Assembly: GCA_016721085.1 (NCBI GenBank)
Contig: JADKJI010000005.1
Location: 248,001-312,000 of the forward strand
Source of the DNA: Chitinophagaceae bacterium
GTDB taxonomy: Bacteria; Bacteroidota; Bacteroidia; Chitinophagales; Chitinophagaceae
Length of the DNA stretch: 64,000 nucleotides
Direction: 5' to 3'
Every line of letters starts with the position of its first letter. Positions within the stretch are counted from its first letter, which is position 1. Under the pieces are notes generated by a model. That model ran no database searches, had not been told where the DNA came from, and was given only the letters and a program-made list of their open reading frames with translations. This document shows positions 25,723-34,504 of the stretch, piece after piece. Both the position numbers and the translations under genes were made by a program.

Positions 25723-27420
25723 AGCTACAATCGGCAACCTCCTCCCCACTCCAAAAGCCTTACAGCTTACACGGATGATGGGACAGAATTGGTTTCGTTT
25801 GTACTCATTGATATTTACCAATCGAAGTATTCTTTTCACCAGAGCTTCGTCTATTCCAATAGCAACAATGTCTTTCGGACTCTGTCTTCTTTCTATATAC
25901 TGATACAGCACTTTATCTAACACATTATACTCTGGCAAACTATCACTATCCTTTTGGTTGGGTCGCAATTCGGCTGAAGGTTCTTTATCAATGATATTAA
26001 CTGGAATGATTTCCTTTTCCTTGTTTATATATCTCGCTAGCGCGTACACCTGAATCTTATAAACATCTCCCAATACGCTTAACCCACCGGCCATATCTCC
26101 GTACAAAGTTCCATAACCTGTTGACAACTCACTTTTATTAGAAGTATTCAGTAATATATAACCGAATTTATTAGCAATAGCCATTAATAGATTTCCTCTT
26201 GTTCTGCTTTGTATATTCTCTTCCGCCACACTGAAAGGAAGATCCTTGAAAGAAGGCTTTAATGCAGTAAGGAAACTTTCATAAACATCCTTGATGGCTA
26301 TGATCTGGTAAGGATTACCAAGATTTTTACTTAATTGCTCAGCATCCGATACGGAATGGTCAGATGAATATTGGGATGGCATCAAAATAGCCGTCACATT
26401 TTCCTTGCCCAATGCATCACAAGCAAGCGCCAGTGTAACTGCGCTGTCGATACCACCACTCGAACCGAGGATGGCTTTTGTAAATCCCATCTTGCTGAAA
26501 TAATCTCTTATGCCTAGCACCAATGCCTGATAGATTTCCCTGATATTTTTCTCAGCAATCAGATATTGAACAATAGTATCAGGATCACTTGCACGAGACA
26601 CACGCATGTCCTTGTCGAATGTCCTTACAGCTACCGGTTCATGACCACTTCCTTCCTTCTTAACTTGATCCAGATCGGCTATAATAAAATCTTCCTGAAA
26701 ATACTTTCCTTCTTTTATTAATTGTCCTCCTGCATCCATTACCAAACTTCCGCCATCAAACACTACTTCTGTTTGAGACCCGACTGCATTGCAATAAAAC
26801 ATCGGCAGGTTATACTTCAATACATTGGCTCTTATTACTTCTTTCCTGTCATCATCATGATCATAATCGAATGGAGAAGCTGAGATATTGATCATAAGGT
26901 CGGGCTGCTGGGCAATCAGTTTATCCATAGGACAAACCCTGTACAATGGATTATCTCCCAGGTTCCAGATATCTTCACAAATAGTGAGGGCAATTTTTTG
27001 TCCCTTGAATTCAATCACTTGCCAACTATAGCCGGGTTCAAAGTACCGGTACTCATCAAATACATCGTATGTAGGCAAGAGAGATTTATAGGCAGTGCCT
27101 GCTACTTTTCCTTCATACAAAAACCAGGCAGCATTGAACAGGTCTTTACCTGCTTTATCGGGGTTTATTGCGGGAGCGCCAATAATGACACCGATAGTAT
27201 CGGCAGCTGCCTTGATGATATCGATAGCTGCGTAGCTTTTATTGATGAAATCGGTGAATTCAAGAAAGTCGCGTGGCGGATAACCACATACACAGAGTTC
27301 TGTAAATACAACCAGGTCGGCTTTCTCCTTTTTTGCCTGATCGATGGCGGACAATATCTTGGCCGTATTGGCTTCAAAATTGCCGATATGATAGTTCTGT
27401 TGAGCTAAGGCGATCTTCAT
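25708..27420 (-). CDS. nadE: NAD+ synthase, glutamine-hydrolysing
   Basis: A 570-residue two-domain enzyme that amidates nicotinate adenine dinucleotide with ammonia from glutamine. The N-terminal nitrilase-type glutaminase (1-270) has its triad at Glu41 (FTELCVCGYPPRD), Lys112 (YKSLLPTYDVFDE) and Cys148 (LTICEDIW). The C-terminal synthetase has the ATP pyrophosphatase loop SGGIDS (321-326) and NTSNKSELSTGYGTLYGD. Length and order match bacterial glutamine-dependent NadE. It is divergent from gldB. Confidence 0.96.
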   Translation of the reverse strand: MKIALAQQNYHIGNFEANTAKILSAIDQAKKEKADLVVFTELCVCGYPPRDFLEFTDFINKSYAAIDIIKAAADTIGVIIGAPAINPDKAGKDLFNAAWFLYEGKVAGTAYKSLLPTYDVFDEYRYFEPGYSWQVIEFKGQKIALTICEDIWNLGDNPLYRVCPMDKLIAQQPDLMINISASPFDYDHDDDRKEVIRANVLKYNLPMFYCNAVGSQTEVVFDGGSLVMDAGGQLIKEGKYFQEDFIIADLDQVKKEGSGHEPVAVRTFDKDMRVSRASDPDTIVQYLIAEKNIREIYQALVLGIRDYFSKMGFTKAILGSSGGIDSAVTLALACDALGKENVTAILMPSQYSSDHSVSDAEQLSKNLGNPYQIIAIKDVYESFLTALKPSFKDLPFSVAEENIQSRTRGNLLMAIANKFGYILLNTSNKSELSTGYGTLYGDMAGGLSVLGDVYKIQVYALARYINKEKEIIPVNIIDKEPSAELRPNQKDSDSLPEYNVLDKVLYQYIERRQSPKDIVAIGIDEALVKRILRLVNINEYKRNQFCPIIRVSCKAFGVGRRLPIVAKYLA

Positions 27421-27531
27421 ACTACAAAGGTAGGCGAATGGAGAATATGGTCATAGGGCTCTGCAACCCGCCCACATTGAATTTTAGCTTTATATTTACA
27501 ACATTACCCTTCAAACACCGTTAGAGGCATC

Positions 27532-28572
27532 ATGAAAAAAATTGGACTTTTTGCGATCAGCTGCATTTTACTGATATCCTGCAAGGACGAGAATATACCA
27601 GACGTATCCGGTATCAAGGCAGAGCTCAGCATCGACCGTTTTGAAAAGGATTTCTTTGCACTGGATACCACACAGCTCCCACAAGGCTTAGACAAACTGA
27701 ATGCAAAATATCCGGGGTTTACTAACGACTTCCTCACTAATATACTTGGATTGTCACCAGCATCTGATAGCAACAGCTTGGTTTATGATGCAATCAAACG
27801 ATTCCTTAGAGACTACCGACCTTTAAAAGATTCAGCAGACAAACTGTTTGGCAATACCGATAACATTGAAAAAGAACTGAAAAAAGGACTTCAGTTTGTA
27901 AAATATTATTTCCCGGCATATAAAGCACCATCAAAGCTGATTACCTATATAGGACCGATGGATGCTTATTATGAAGCGTCACTTGGTGGCTATAGCGATG
28001 TTATAACCAGTACCGGAATGGCAACGGGTCTACAACTTCATATGGGTAGTAATTTCTCAATGTATCAAAGCACTATGGGGCAAGCTTTCTATCCCGATTA
28101 TATCTCCCGTCGCTTTACGCCTTCTACCATTGTTGTCAATAATATCAAAAACATCATAGACGATATTCACCCGGAAAAATTAGCAGGGTTGCCACTGGTT
28201 GATCAGATGATCGAAAAAGGAAAGCGTTTATATATACTCGATAAGCTACTACCTACTACTCCCGATACGCTCAAGATTGGCTACACTGCCTCTCAATTAA
28301 AGGGCTGCGTTGAAAATGAAGGCCGTATCTGGAATTTCTTTGTAACAAATAATATGTTGCTCAATAACGACCCTTCATTGCTTAAGAATTATATGGCTGA
28401 TGGACCAAAGACAGTGGAATTAGGTGATGGTTCTCCGGGGTATATCGGTCTTTTCACCGGATGGCAGATAGTAAAAAAGTATATGAGGGAGCATGAAGAA
28501 GTAAAACTGCCCGATTTGTTACAAACTGACGCTCATAAAATATTTGAACAGGCGAAGTACCGTCCTAAATAA
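27532..28572 (+). CDS. gldB: Gliding motility lipoprotein GldB
   Basis: A 346-residue lipoprotein: lipobox ILLISCKDE with Cys near residue 17. The mature start ELSIDRFEKDFFALDTTQL and NDFLTNILGL, plus the later IPxx-free region LITYIGPMDAYYEASLGGY and FYPDYISRRF, follow the GldB family, a periplasm-facing outer-membrane lipoprotein needed for gliding and type IX secretion in Flavobacterium and widely conserved in non-gliding relatives. The nadE-gldB neighbourhood is also conserved; the usual gldC is not next to it. A divergent pair with nadE. Confidence 0.85.
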   Translation: MKKIGLFAISCILLISCKDENIPDVSGIKAELSIDRFEKDFFALDTTQLPQGLDKLNAKYPGFTNDFLTNILGLSPASDSNSLVYDAIKRFLRDYRPLKDSADKLFGNTDNIEKELKKGLQFVKYYFPAYKAPSKLITYIGPMDAYYEASLGGYSDVITSTGMATGLQLHMGSNFSMYQSTMGQAFYPDYISRRFTPSTIVVNNIKNIIDDIHPEKLAGLPLVDQMIEKGKRLYILDKLLPTTPDTLKIGYTASQLKGCVENEGRIWNFFVTNNMLLNNDPSLLKNYMADGPKTVELGDGSPGYIGLFTGWQIVKKYMREHEEVKLPDLLQTDAHKIFEQAKYRPK

Positions 28573-28583
28573 TCAAGACCTGA

Positions 28584-29057
28584 TTAATTTATCTTATCCT
28601 TCAATAGCTGACGAGCCCATTGCAGATCGGGCAGGTCGTTGAACGCATCTTTTGGTACCAGGAAGAAAGAACGGCTATCAAAATAAAGATGAAAAAAATA
28701 ATTGGTTTCCTTGAATGCACTGAAGCGTTTCCATTCCCAATGCTGCGTGCCCCTTTCAGTCATTAGCTCAATGCCGGTGTCCTGCATTTCGAGAATAAAC
28801 TCATCTTTGAAAGTCTGGGATCTTTTATAGATACTTAGTGGAAGGAATATCCTTATAGTTAGCCACAACAAAAACCACATCAGCGAAAATGCCAGAAAGG
28901 ATATAGGCTGTATCTTATTGAAATAAAAAAGAACGGCGGATAATATCGCAAATACATTCACCAGTATCACCATCAGTCGAATTTCAGGCCTGCTAAAGAA
29001 GTGACTTCTTAATGCATCCAGCACCTGCTTCTTCTCATATCCAAAATGAACCTTCAT
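28584..29057 (-). CDS. YcxB-like membrane protein
   Basis: A 157-residue protein with two membrane helices near residues 28-45 and 51-68 and a C-terminal domain (YKRSQTFKDEFILEMQDTGIELMTERGTQHWEWKRFSAFKET) that is a PH-like fold as in YcxB proteins. The final SRSFFLVPKDAF matches the family's IPK/VPK ending. Function unknown. Convergent with gldB and 11 bases away; a weak hairpin covers the junction. Confidence 0.75.
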   Translation of the reverse strand: MKVHFGYEKKQVLDALRSHFFSRPEIRLMVILVNVFAILSAVLFYFNKIQPISFLAFSLMWFLLWLTIRIFLPLSIYKRSQTFKDEFILEMQDTGIELMTERGTQHWEWKRFSAFKETNYFFHLYFDSRSFFLVPKDAFNDLPDLQWARQLLKDKIN

Positions 29058-29083
29058 TGCTATAACTTATTGAGGGGGCGATA

Positions 29084-30442
29084 TTACTTATTTTTCAACT
29101 CATTTTCAGAAATACTCCATTCGGCCAATTTTTCGCCTTTAATACCCAGGAATTCCACCTTTAGCCTGCGTTCTTTGGGCTTTCCAGACACGGAAATACG
29201 GGTGTAGTTCTGGGCCTCAACCAAAGTATTGGGTTCACGAGCTGGATTATTTTTTTCTTGCCCCCCAGCAAAGCCAACTCCTGAGGTAAGTGGGGAAGAA
29301 GTGATATCATAAAGGCTATAACTTGCTTCTCTGGAATATTTGATGATTTCACTATGATGACGGTCACCGGTTAGGAAGAGTACACCATTAATTTTTTCAT
29401 CAGAAAGAAACTGCATCAGCTCCCGGAATTCAATCGGATAATCCTGTAAACAATCGAATGGTGAGGCTGGGTTTAATGTTTGGCTTCCGGTAACTATAAA
29501 CTTGAATGGAGCCTTACTCACCAATAAAGAATTCTTCAACCATTCCAATTGAGCGGCACCCCACATTCTTTTTGAAGGGTTAGGTGCCCCGTTTATCATC
29601 GGCTGCATATCATCACTGCTTCTATAAGTCCTGTCGTCCATCATGAAAAAATCGCAATCATTAACAGAAAGCCTTGTATTGATTCCCTCATTCTTAAAAC
29701 CATATGTTGGGTTAGCCCAGTAACTACTAAAAATTGTTCTGGCGGTTTCTTTAAAGGGGTATCCTGCCTCTGCATCATTAGGGCCATAATCATGATCGTC
29801 CCAAATGGCATAATGAGGCATGGCTTTCAGAAAGGGTTGCAATATGGGAAGGCTTCTGTCGTGATGAGCCCTGTTCCACAAACCCCATTCACTGAAATAG
29901 TCGGCTTCTCTATAGTACCAGTTATCTCCCAGCCAAATCATACAAGCCGCTTTTTCTTTGGCCATAGCTTCAAAAATGGATGAGTCTTTTCCATAAGGAA
30001 CACCCGGGCGGTCGTATTTCGGTTCGTTGAAGTAGGCACAACTTCCGGTAAGGAAGGAAAAATCAGGAGCAGGTTTACGCCATTGCCAAAGATCGGCTGT
30101 TGTAAAACTACCATCTGCCTTTACAGGCTTTTTACCCGCTTTGTTATTTACAGTCACAGCATAATCGTATGTTGTGTTCATTTCAAGGTCCACTAAATTA
30201 AAAATAAGAGGCGCATACCAGGCAGATTTAAGAGAAGTCTGGCTTACTGATTTTACTTTTTCAGGTTGACCTTTTTTCCAGTACCAAACGTCGGCAGAAG
30301 AACCGGGAACTACTTCGGCCCATATCTTTGCCGTTCGAAGTTCAACATGACCAAGCATAGGGCCGGCAACTAACTGTGCCATTAACAATTGACTCGAAAA
30401 AATAAGTAAGGCTGTAGAAAGAAAAAGTACTGTACGGTACAT
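29084..30442 (-). CDS. PhoD-like alkaline phosphatase/phosphodiesterase family protein
   Basis: A 452-residue exported metallophosphoesterase. Signal peptide 1-22 (ending LLMAQ), an N-terminal fibronectin-like domain (LGHVELRTAKIWAEVVPG) and then the catalytic domain with GSCAYFN, WLGDNWYY, WDDHDYGPND and FLTGDRHHSE, the metal and phosphate ligands of the PhoD superfamily. The chosen ATG (30442) gives a normal signal peptide; the longer frame upstream does not. It probably cleaves phosphomonoesters or diesters in the periplasm or outside. Confidence 0.87.
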   Translation of the reverse strand: MYRTVLFLSTALLIFSSQLLMAQLVAGPMLGHVELRTAKIWAEVVPGSSADVWYWKKGQPEKVKSVSQTSLKSAWYAPLIFNLVDLEMNTTYDYAVTVNNKAGKKPVKADGSFTTADLWQWRKPAPDFSFLTGSCAYFNEPKYDRPGVPYGKDSSIFEAMAKEKAACMIWLGDNWYYREADYFSEWGLWNRAHHDRSLPILQPFLKAMPHYAIWDDHDYGPNDAEAGYPFKETARTIFSSYWANPTYGFKNEGINTRLSVNDCDFFMMDDRTYRSSDDMQPMINGAPNPSKRMWGAAQLEWLKNSLLVSKAPFKFIVTGSQTLNPASPFDCLQDYPIEFRELMQFLSDEKINGVLFLTGDRHHSEIIKYSREASYSLYDITSSPLTSGVGFAGGQEKNNPAREPNTLVEAQNYTRISVSGKPKERRLKVEFLGIKGEKLAEWSISENELKNK

Positions 30443-30488
30443 AATTTTGATCTTAATTGGATACAAAGTAAATAAATAGCCATTGTAT

Positions 30489-31544
30489 ATGTCCCGAAAC
30501 CTGCTAAAATCTTTATTGCTACCTGCCTTATTGCTGTTTTCTGTTTCCTGCCAGAAAGAAAGAAACATAACAAGATCCTTTTATTATTGGAAGTCAAGCT
30601 TCAAGAACAATCCTGCCGAACAGGCTATGTTGCAACAATTAGGCGTAAAGAAGCTCTATATGAAGTTCTTTGATGTACAGTGGGATGCCAAACATCTAAA
30701 ACCCTTTCCTTCTGCAAAGATTCAATTCGATAGCACTGCATTAAAACAGCTCAAAGACTCGAACATAGAAATAATTCCTGTCATCTTTATCACAAATGAA
30801 ACCATTAGTAATATCATTCCCGAATCCATAAATAAGCTCGGAGAAAGGGTTTATTTCCTTTTAGCCGGGTTGTTGGATGATAATTTACTTACCAATATAA
30901 AAGAGATACAGATTGATTGTGATTGGACAGAATCAACAAAAGATAAATACTTCGATTTGCTCCGCTATTTGAAGATGCTACCAAAATTATTGAATAAGAC
31001 TTTATCGGCAACTATACGATTGTATCAATGTAAATATCTGGATAAGACAGGAGTGCCACCAGTGAATAAGGGAATGCTCATGTGCTATAACATGGGTAAT
31101 CTCAAATCTCCAAAAACAGGTAATTCTATTCTCGATCCGAAAGAATTGGAGAAATACATTGGCTCGCTAGATAGCTATCCTTTACCGCTAGATTTAGCCC
31201 TTCCACTTTTTGAGTGGAATGTGTTATTCAGGAATAACGAATACAAGGGTCTTATCAATAATCTACCAGATAGTTTGTTGCAAATGCAAAGTTTTGCCAC
31301 ACAAAAAGAAAACAGATATGTTGTTTCCAAAGACACTATCTGGAATGGATATGAGTTCAAGCTTGGCGATGAAATTCGGAAAGAACAAACCAATTTCACA
31401 GAATTGCTTGATGCTGTAAAACTGATTTCGCCCATGTGGCATACTCCCGAATTCAACTTCTCCTTTTATCATCTAGATTCAACAACCTTATCAAAATTCA
31501 GCAAAAATGAACTGGACTCGGTTTATAACAGCATGCGTCATTAG
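30489..31544 (+). CDS. Lipoprotein with barrel-like fold (first of an overlapping pair)
   Basis: A 351-residue lipoprotein with lipobox FSVSCQKER. The mature part reads like a beta/alpha barrel: KKLYMKFFDVQWD, IEIIPVIFITNE, IKEIQIDCDWTESTKDKYFD, LSATIRLYQCKYL, GMLMCYNMGN and LDLALPLFEWNVLF are evenly spaced strands, with D-x-D at about residue 140, and the pattern resembles DUF3142-like glycosidase-fold proteins. That comparison is my inference. Its end overlaps the next gene by 38 bases, so the two proteins probably work together at the membrane. Confidence 0.75.
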   Translation: MSRNLLKSLLLPALLLFSVSCQKERNITRSFYYWKSSFKNNPAEQAMLQQLGVKKLYMKFFDVQWDAKHLKPFPSAKIQFDSTALKQLKDSNIEIIPVIFITNETISNIIPESINKLGERVYFLLAGLLDDNLLTNIKEIQIDCDWTESTKDKYFDLLRYLKMLPKLLNKTLSATIRLYQCKYLDKTGVPPVNKGMLMCYNMGNLKSPKTGNSILDPKELEKYIGSLDSYPLPLDLALPLFEWNVLFRNNEYKGLINNLPDSLLQMQSFATQKENRYVVSKDTIWNGYEFKLGDEIRKEQTNFTELLDAVKLISPMWHTPEFNFSFYHLDSTTLSKFSKNELDSVYNSMRH

Positions 31545-33909
31545 TGGACTCCTTGCATTACCCTATAATATCATCGGTTGTTCAGGTGGTGACCCGGACC
31601 CTTATGATTATTTTGTTTCCTTCTTTCATAAAGGGCTTTCAGATAATAAAGCCTTTGAACCTTTCTACTACACGAACTACCAGTTCCTTTATCAATCTGA
31701 GGAACCAGTAAATACCACTGAAGCTACTTCTGCAGAATGGTCCAGTTACTCAGGAGGAAAGAGTTCTAAAAAAGAAGCCTATAAATTGGTAACCGATTTT
31801 GAACTGAGTGCTTTTGAAAAATTAACTGAAGCTGTTACCAGTGGATCCAATCTGCCCGACTCAATAAAAAACAATGGTCTTGCAGCATTTTTACACCAGC
31901 AAAAAGACCTGCCTGCCATCAAATATCTTTCTTATGCAAAAAGAATAGAGCCTAATGTAACCGCAACCTGGAATTCATGGGAAGCTCCCGAAAAAGACAG
32001 CATAAGAATGAGCAAGCTCATGGAGGAAGGCATCCGTACCTGGAAAGCCAGCACTAATGAATTCCTTAGACTCAGGTATGCATATCAGGTAGTACGTCTT
32101 GCACTATATAATAACAGTCCAAAAGATTGCATCCGTTTATATGATGAAATGGTAGCGCCTAATAAAACTGCTTCCATATTACAAGATCTTAGTTCAGGAT
32201 TGAAAGCAGGGGCTCTTTTTCGTACAGGCAAACCTCAACAAGCGGCCTATACCTATAGCAAGCTATTCAGTAAAAACGATGTCAAGAAGATCGCTAATTA
32301 CCTGAGTTTTGATTGGTCGGTGAAACGTTTTGATAAATCGAGCCGTCAGCAATGCCTGCAGCTTTGTAAGAATAATATTGAAAAAGCGAATATGCTGGGA
32401 TTGTTTGCTCTTGGAAGCAATCAAAGTGAAGTGGCCACTCTTTCAACTATCTACGATTGGGCTCCACAAGCAACCATGAACAGGGTATTGTTAACAAGAG
32501 AAGTACAGAAACTGGAAGAATTTTACTTCACCCCTTCCCTATCATTCGAAAGAGGAAGAAACAAAGCATATATCGGTTATTCAGAAATAGATAGCAAGGA
32601 TCCCGCTTATAAGGCATGGCAGCAATCCTGCCTTTCACTAATACAATTCTGCAGGAAAGCAGCTAAAACAGAAACCGCTAACAAGGGCTTGTATCTTTTA
32701 GCTGGTGCTCATGCTGCAACAATAGCAAGACAGGATTCAGTTGCTCATACTATTTTGGAAGAAGCAAAACCACTACCTCTGTCGAATCTCGAAAAAGACC
32801 AGTGGGCGATGACCAATCTGTTGCTTACCATCAACAGCATGAAGAAAACAGATGCTGCCTTTGAAGAAGCTCTTTTTCCCTCCATTGAATGGTTGGAAAA
32901 GAAAGCTTCTGGCGATGTGGAATTTGCAAAATTCTATAGGCGAATATTCAGTGACCTGTTGGCAACAAAATACCAGTCTTCTAAAAATGCCAAGTATTTA
33001 TTGTGCATAAGGGTAGCCGATCAGATTCAGGAAAAATATATCAAGGAAAGTTGGGGCTATTATCCGCAAGCCATAAATATGCTTCATAACACAGCTACTG
33101 CGGCACAGGCAGAGGAATTGATACAGGTAAACAATTCAACTTCTTTGAATGCTTTTGAAAAATATATGGTGAAAAAAGCCGCATTCAATAAGAATGACTT
33201 GTACGATGCTGCAGGCACCGCGCAATTAAGGCAATATAAATTCAATGAAGCATTGAAATGGTTTAGCAAGATTCCTTCCAGCTATTATACTGAAGAACCT
33301 TATAAGACTTATCTGGCTGCGAATCCTTTTGCAGATCTCATACTGGATACACATGCTCCAACCAAACAAGATACAGTACAATATAACAAGCTTCAATTCA
33401 CGCAACGAATACTTGCTTTGGAAAAGAAAGCAGTGGCAGAAACAGACCGCGAAGTAAAAGCGAATTTGTATTACGAATTAGCAAAAGGATATTATAATAT
33501 GAGCTACTGGGGTAATAGTTGGTTACTAGTTCAATATAGCTGGAGTACCGGAGAAGTATATTATAAAGATCCTTCTTATAATATTCAGGTACCGAACAAA
33601 GATTATTATGAGGTAAAGAAAGCCCGTGAATATTATCTGAAAGCCCTTGCTCAAACTTTGCAAAAGGATTTCCAGGCCCGATGCATTTTCATGGCAGCCA
33701 AATGCGACCAAAAAGTATTTGGCATCCCAAATTATTACGATGTTGAAGAGGGCCCAAAAAGATCCAAGGCTTATCGCGACTGGCTTATCAATTTTGATAA
33801 AAGGAATTCCTCTTTCAGCTTACTACAAAAGAATTTCAATAGCACCCCGTTTTATAAGGAAGCTTTTAATACTTGTAGCTATCTGAGAGATTTTGTTCAG
33901 AAGCGATAA
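31507..33909 (+). CDS. Large alpha-helical exported protein (second of an overlapping pair)
   Basis: An 800-residue protein with a short signal/lipobox (LPYNIIGCSGGDPDPYDYF). The rest is helical, with TPR-like pairs (LRYAYQVVRLALYNN, GALFRTGKPQQAAYTYSKLF, FNEALKWFSKIPSSYYTEEPYK, KANLYYELAKGYYNMSYWGNS). The conserved-looking start CSGGDPDPYDYFVSFF is distinctive. It begins 38 bases inside the preceding gene. I know no named family; a solenoid scaffold that holds the barrel protein or a surface polymer is a guess. Confidence 0.7.
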   Translation: MNWTRFITACVISGLLALPYNIIGCSGGDPDPYDYFVSFFHKGLSDNKAFEPFYYTNYQFLYQSEEPVNTTEATSAEWSSYSGGKSSKKEAYKLVTDFELSAFEKLTEAVTSGSNLPDSIKNNGLAAFLHQQKDLPAIKYLSYAKRIEPNVTATWNSWEAPEKDSIRMSKLMEEGIRTWKASTNEFLRLRYAYQVVRLALYNNSPKDCIRLYDEMVAPNKTASILQDLSSGLKAGALFRTGKPQQAAYTYSKLFSKNDVKKIANYLSFDWSVKRFDKSSRQQCLQLCKNNIEKANMLGLFALGSNQSEVATLSTIYDWAPQATMNRVLLTREVQKLEEFYFTPSLSFERGRNKAYIGYSEIDSKDPAYKAWQQSCLSLIQFCRKAAKTETANKGLYLLAGAHAATIARQDSVAHTILEEAKPLPLSNLEKDQWAMTNLLLTINSMKKTDAAFEEALFPSIEWLEKKASGDVEFAKFYRRIFSDLLATKYQSSKNAKYLLCIRVADQIQEKYIKESWGYYPQAINMLHNTATAAQAEELIQVNNSTSLNAFEKYMVKKAAFNKNDLYDAAGTAQLRQYKFNEALKWFSKIPSSYYTEEPYKTYLAANPFADLILDTHAPTKQDTVQYNKLQFTQRILALEKKAVAETDREVKANLYYELAKGYYNMSYWGNSWLLVQYSWSTGEVYYKDPSYNIQVPNKDYYEVKKAREYYLKALAQTLQKDFQARCIFMAAKCDQKVFGIPNYYDVEEGPKRSKAYRDWLINFDKRNSSFSLLQKNFNSTPFYKEAFNTCSYLRDFVQKR

Positions 33910-33921
33910 AAATCGGGAGAA

Positions 33922-34047
33922 TTAACGGAGTGCCCGGCCGCATTTGGCCTTACCGTTTGCTGCCTGCCAGGGAGTGATACTTCTGGTACAGGATGTAAAA
34001 AATGCCATACCAATAACCATAAGGGCGATAACTGTCCTTGTTTTCAT
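33922..34047 (-). CDS. 41-residue putative lipoprotein
   Basis: A short open frame on the minus strand starting ATG at 34047 (an in-frame ATG also at 34053) and ending TAA. It reads as a hydrophobic leader MKTRTVIALMVIGMAFFTSC, with a lipobox-like FTSC, then a basic 21-residue tail containing TPWQAANGK and one more cysteine (KAKCGR). Similar tiny lipoproteins are common in Bacteroidetes and are easily missed by length cut-offs. No functional claim. Confidence 0.45.
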   Translation of the reverse strand: MKTRTVIALMVIGMAFFTSCTRSITPWQAANGKAKCGRALR

Positions 34048-34053
34048 TTGCAT

Positions 34054-34453
34054 AACCGTCCGGATTTATTTCTTTAGAAAGTAGAAAACGAAAATAGCCG
34101 TTTAAAATTGCCATGCAAGTACGACTGCTAAAAAATTATGATTTATGTAACAATCATATAATTATCAACTAGTTGCGATCACATTTTTTTTAATGGCAAG
34201 AATTTTCAGCTTTTTTCCCCTTCAATCCGAATATGGATTAGAACAAGTCCCCAATAATCGTTTCTAACCTACTGAAGATGAACAATATTTTATATTGGGT
34301 GCAAAAAAATAATGCGCCTCATATAGCGTTATAAGTTGCATTTACAGCTAGTTATACATTATTAGCCAGCACTGAAAAAGGTGAGAAGGAAATAAGTTGG
34401 AGTAGATTACCCTTTTAACAATGAGGCTATTTTGTATACAGCAACTAACCCTA
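34054..34453. other. AT-rich intergenic DNA
   Basis: Upstream of the acyltransferase gene, about 400 bases of AT-rich DNA show no open frame, long repeat or clear hairpin. Confidence 0.5.
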
Positions 34454-34484
34454 TTGCAAATTCATAGCGCACCCTATAAATTTG
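34454..34484 (+). promoter_or_regulatory. Consensus Bacteroidetes promoter for the acyltransferase pair
   Basis: TTG (34454-34456), 20 bases, then TAAATTTG (34477-34484), a perfect TAnnTTTG. The predicted transcription start is about 15 bases before the ATG at 34505. This is the best promoter match I found in the window. Confidence 0.6.
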
Positions 34485-34504
34485 CGCACCCAAAATGACA
34501 GGTA

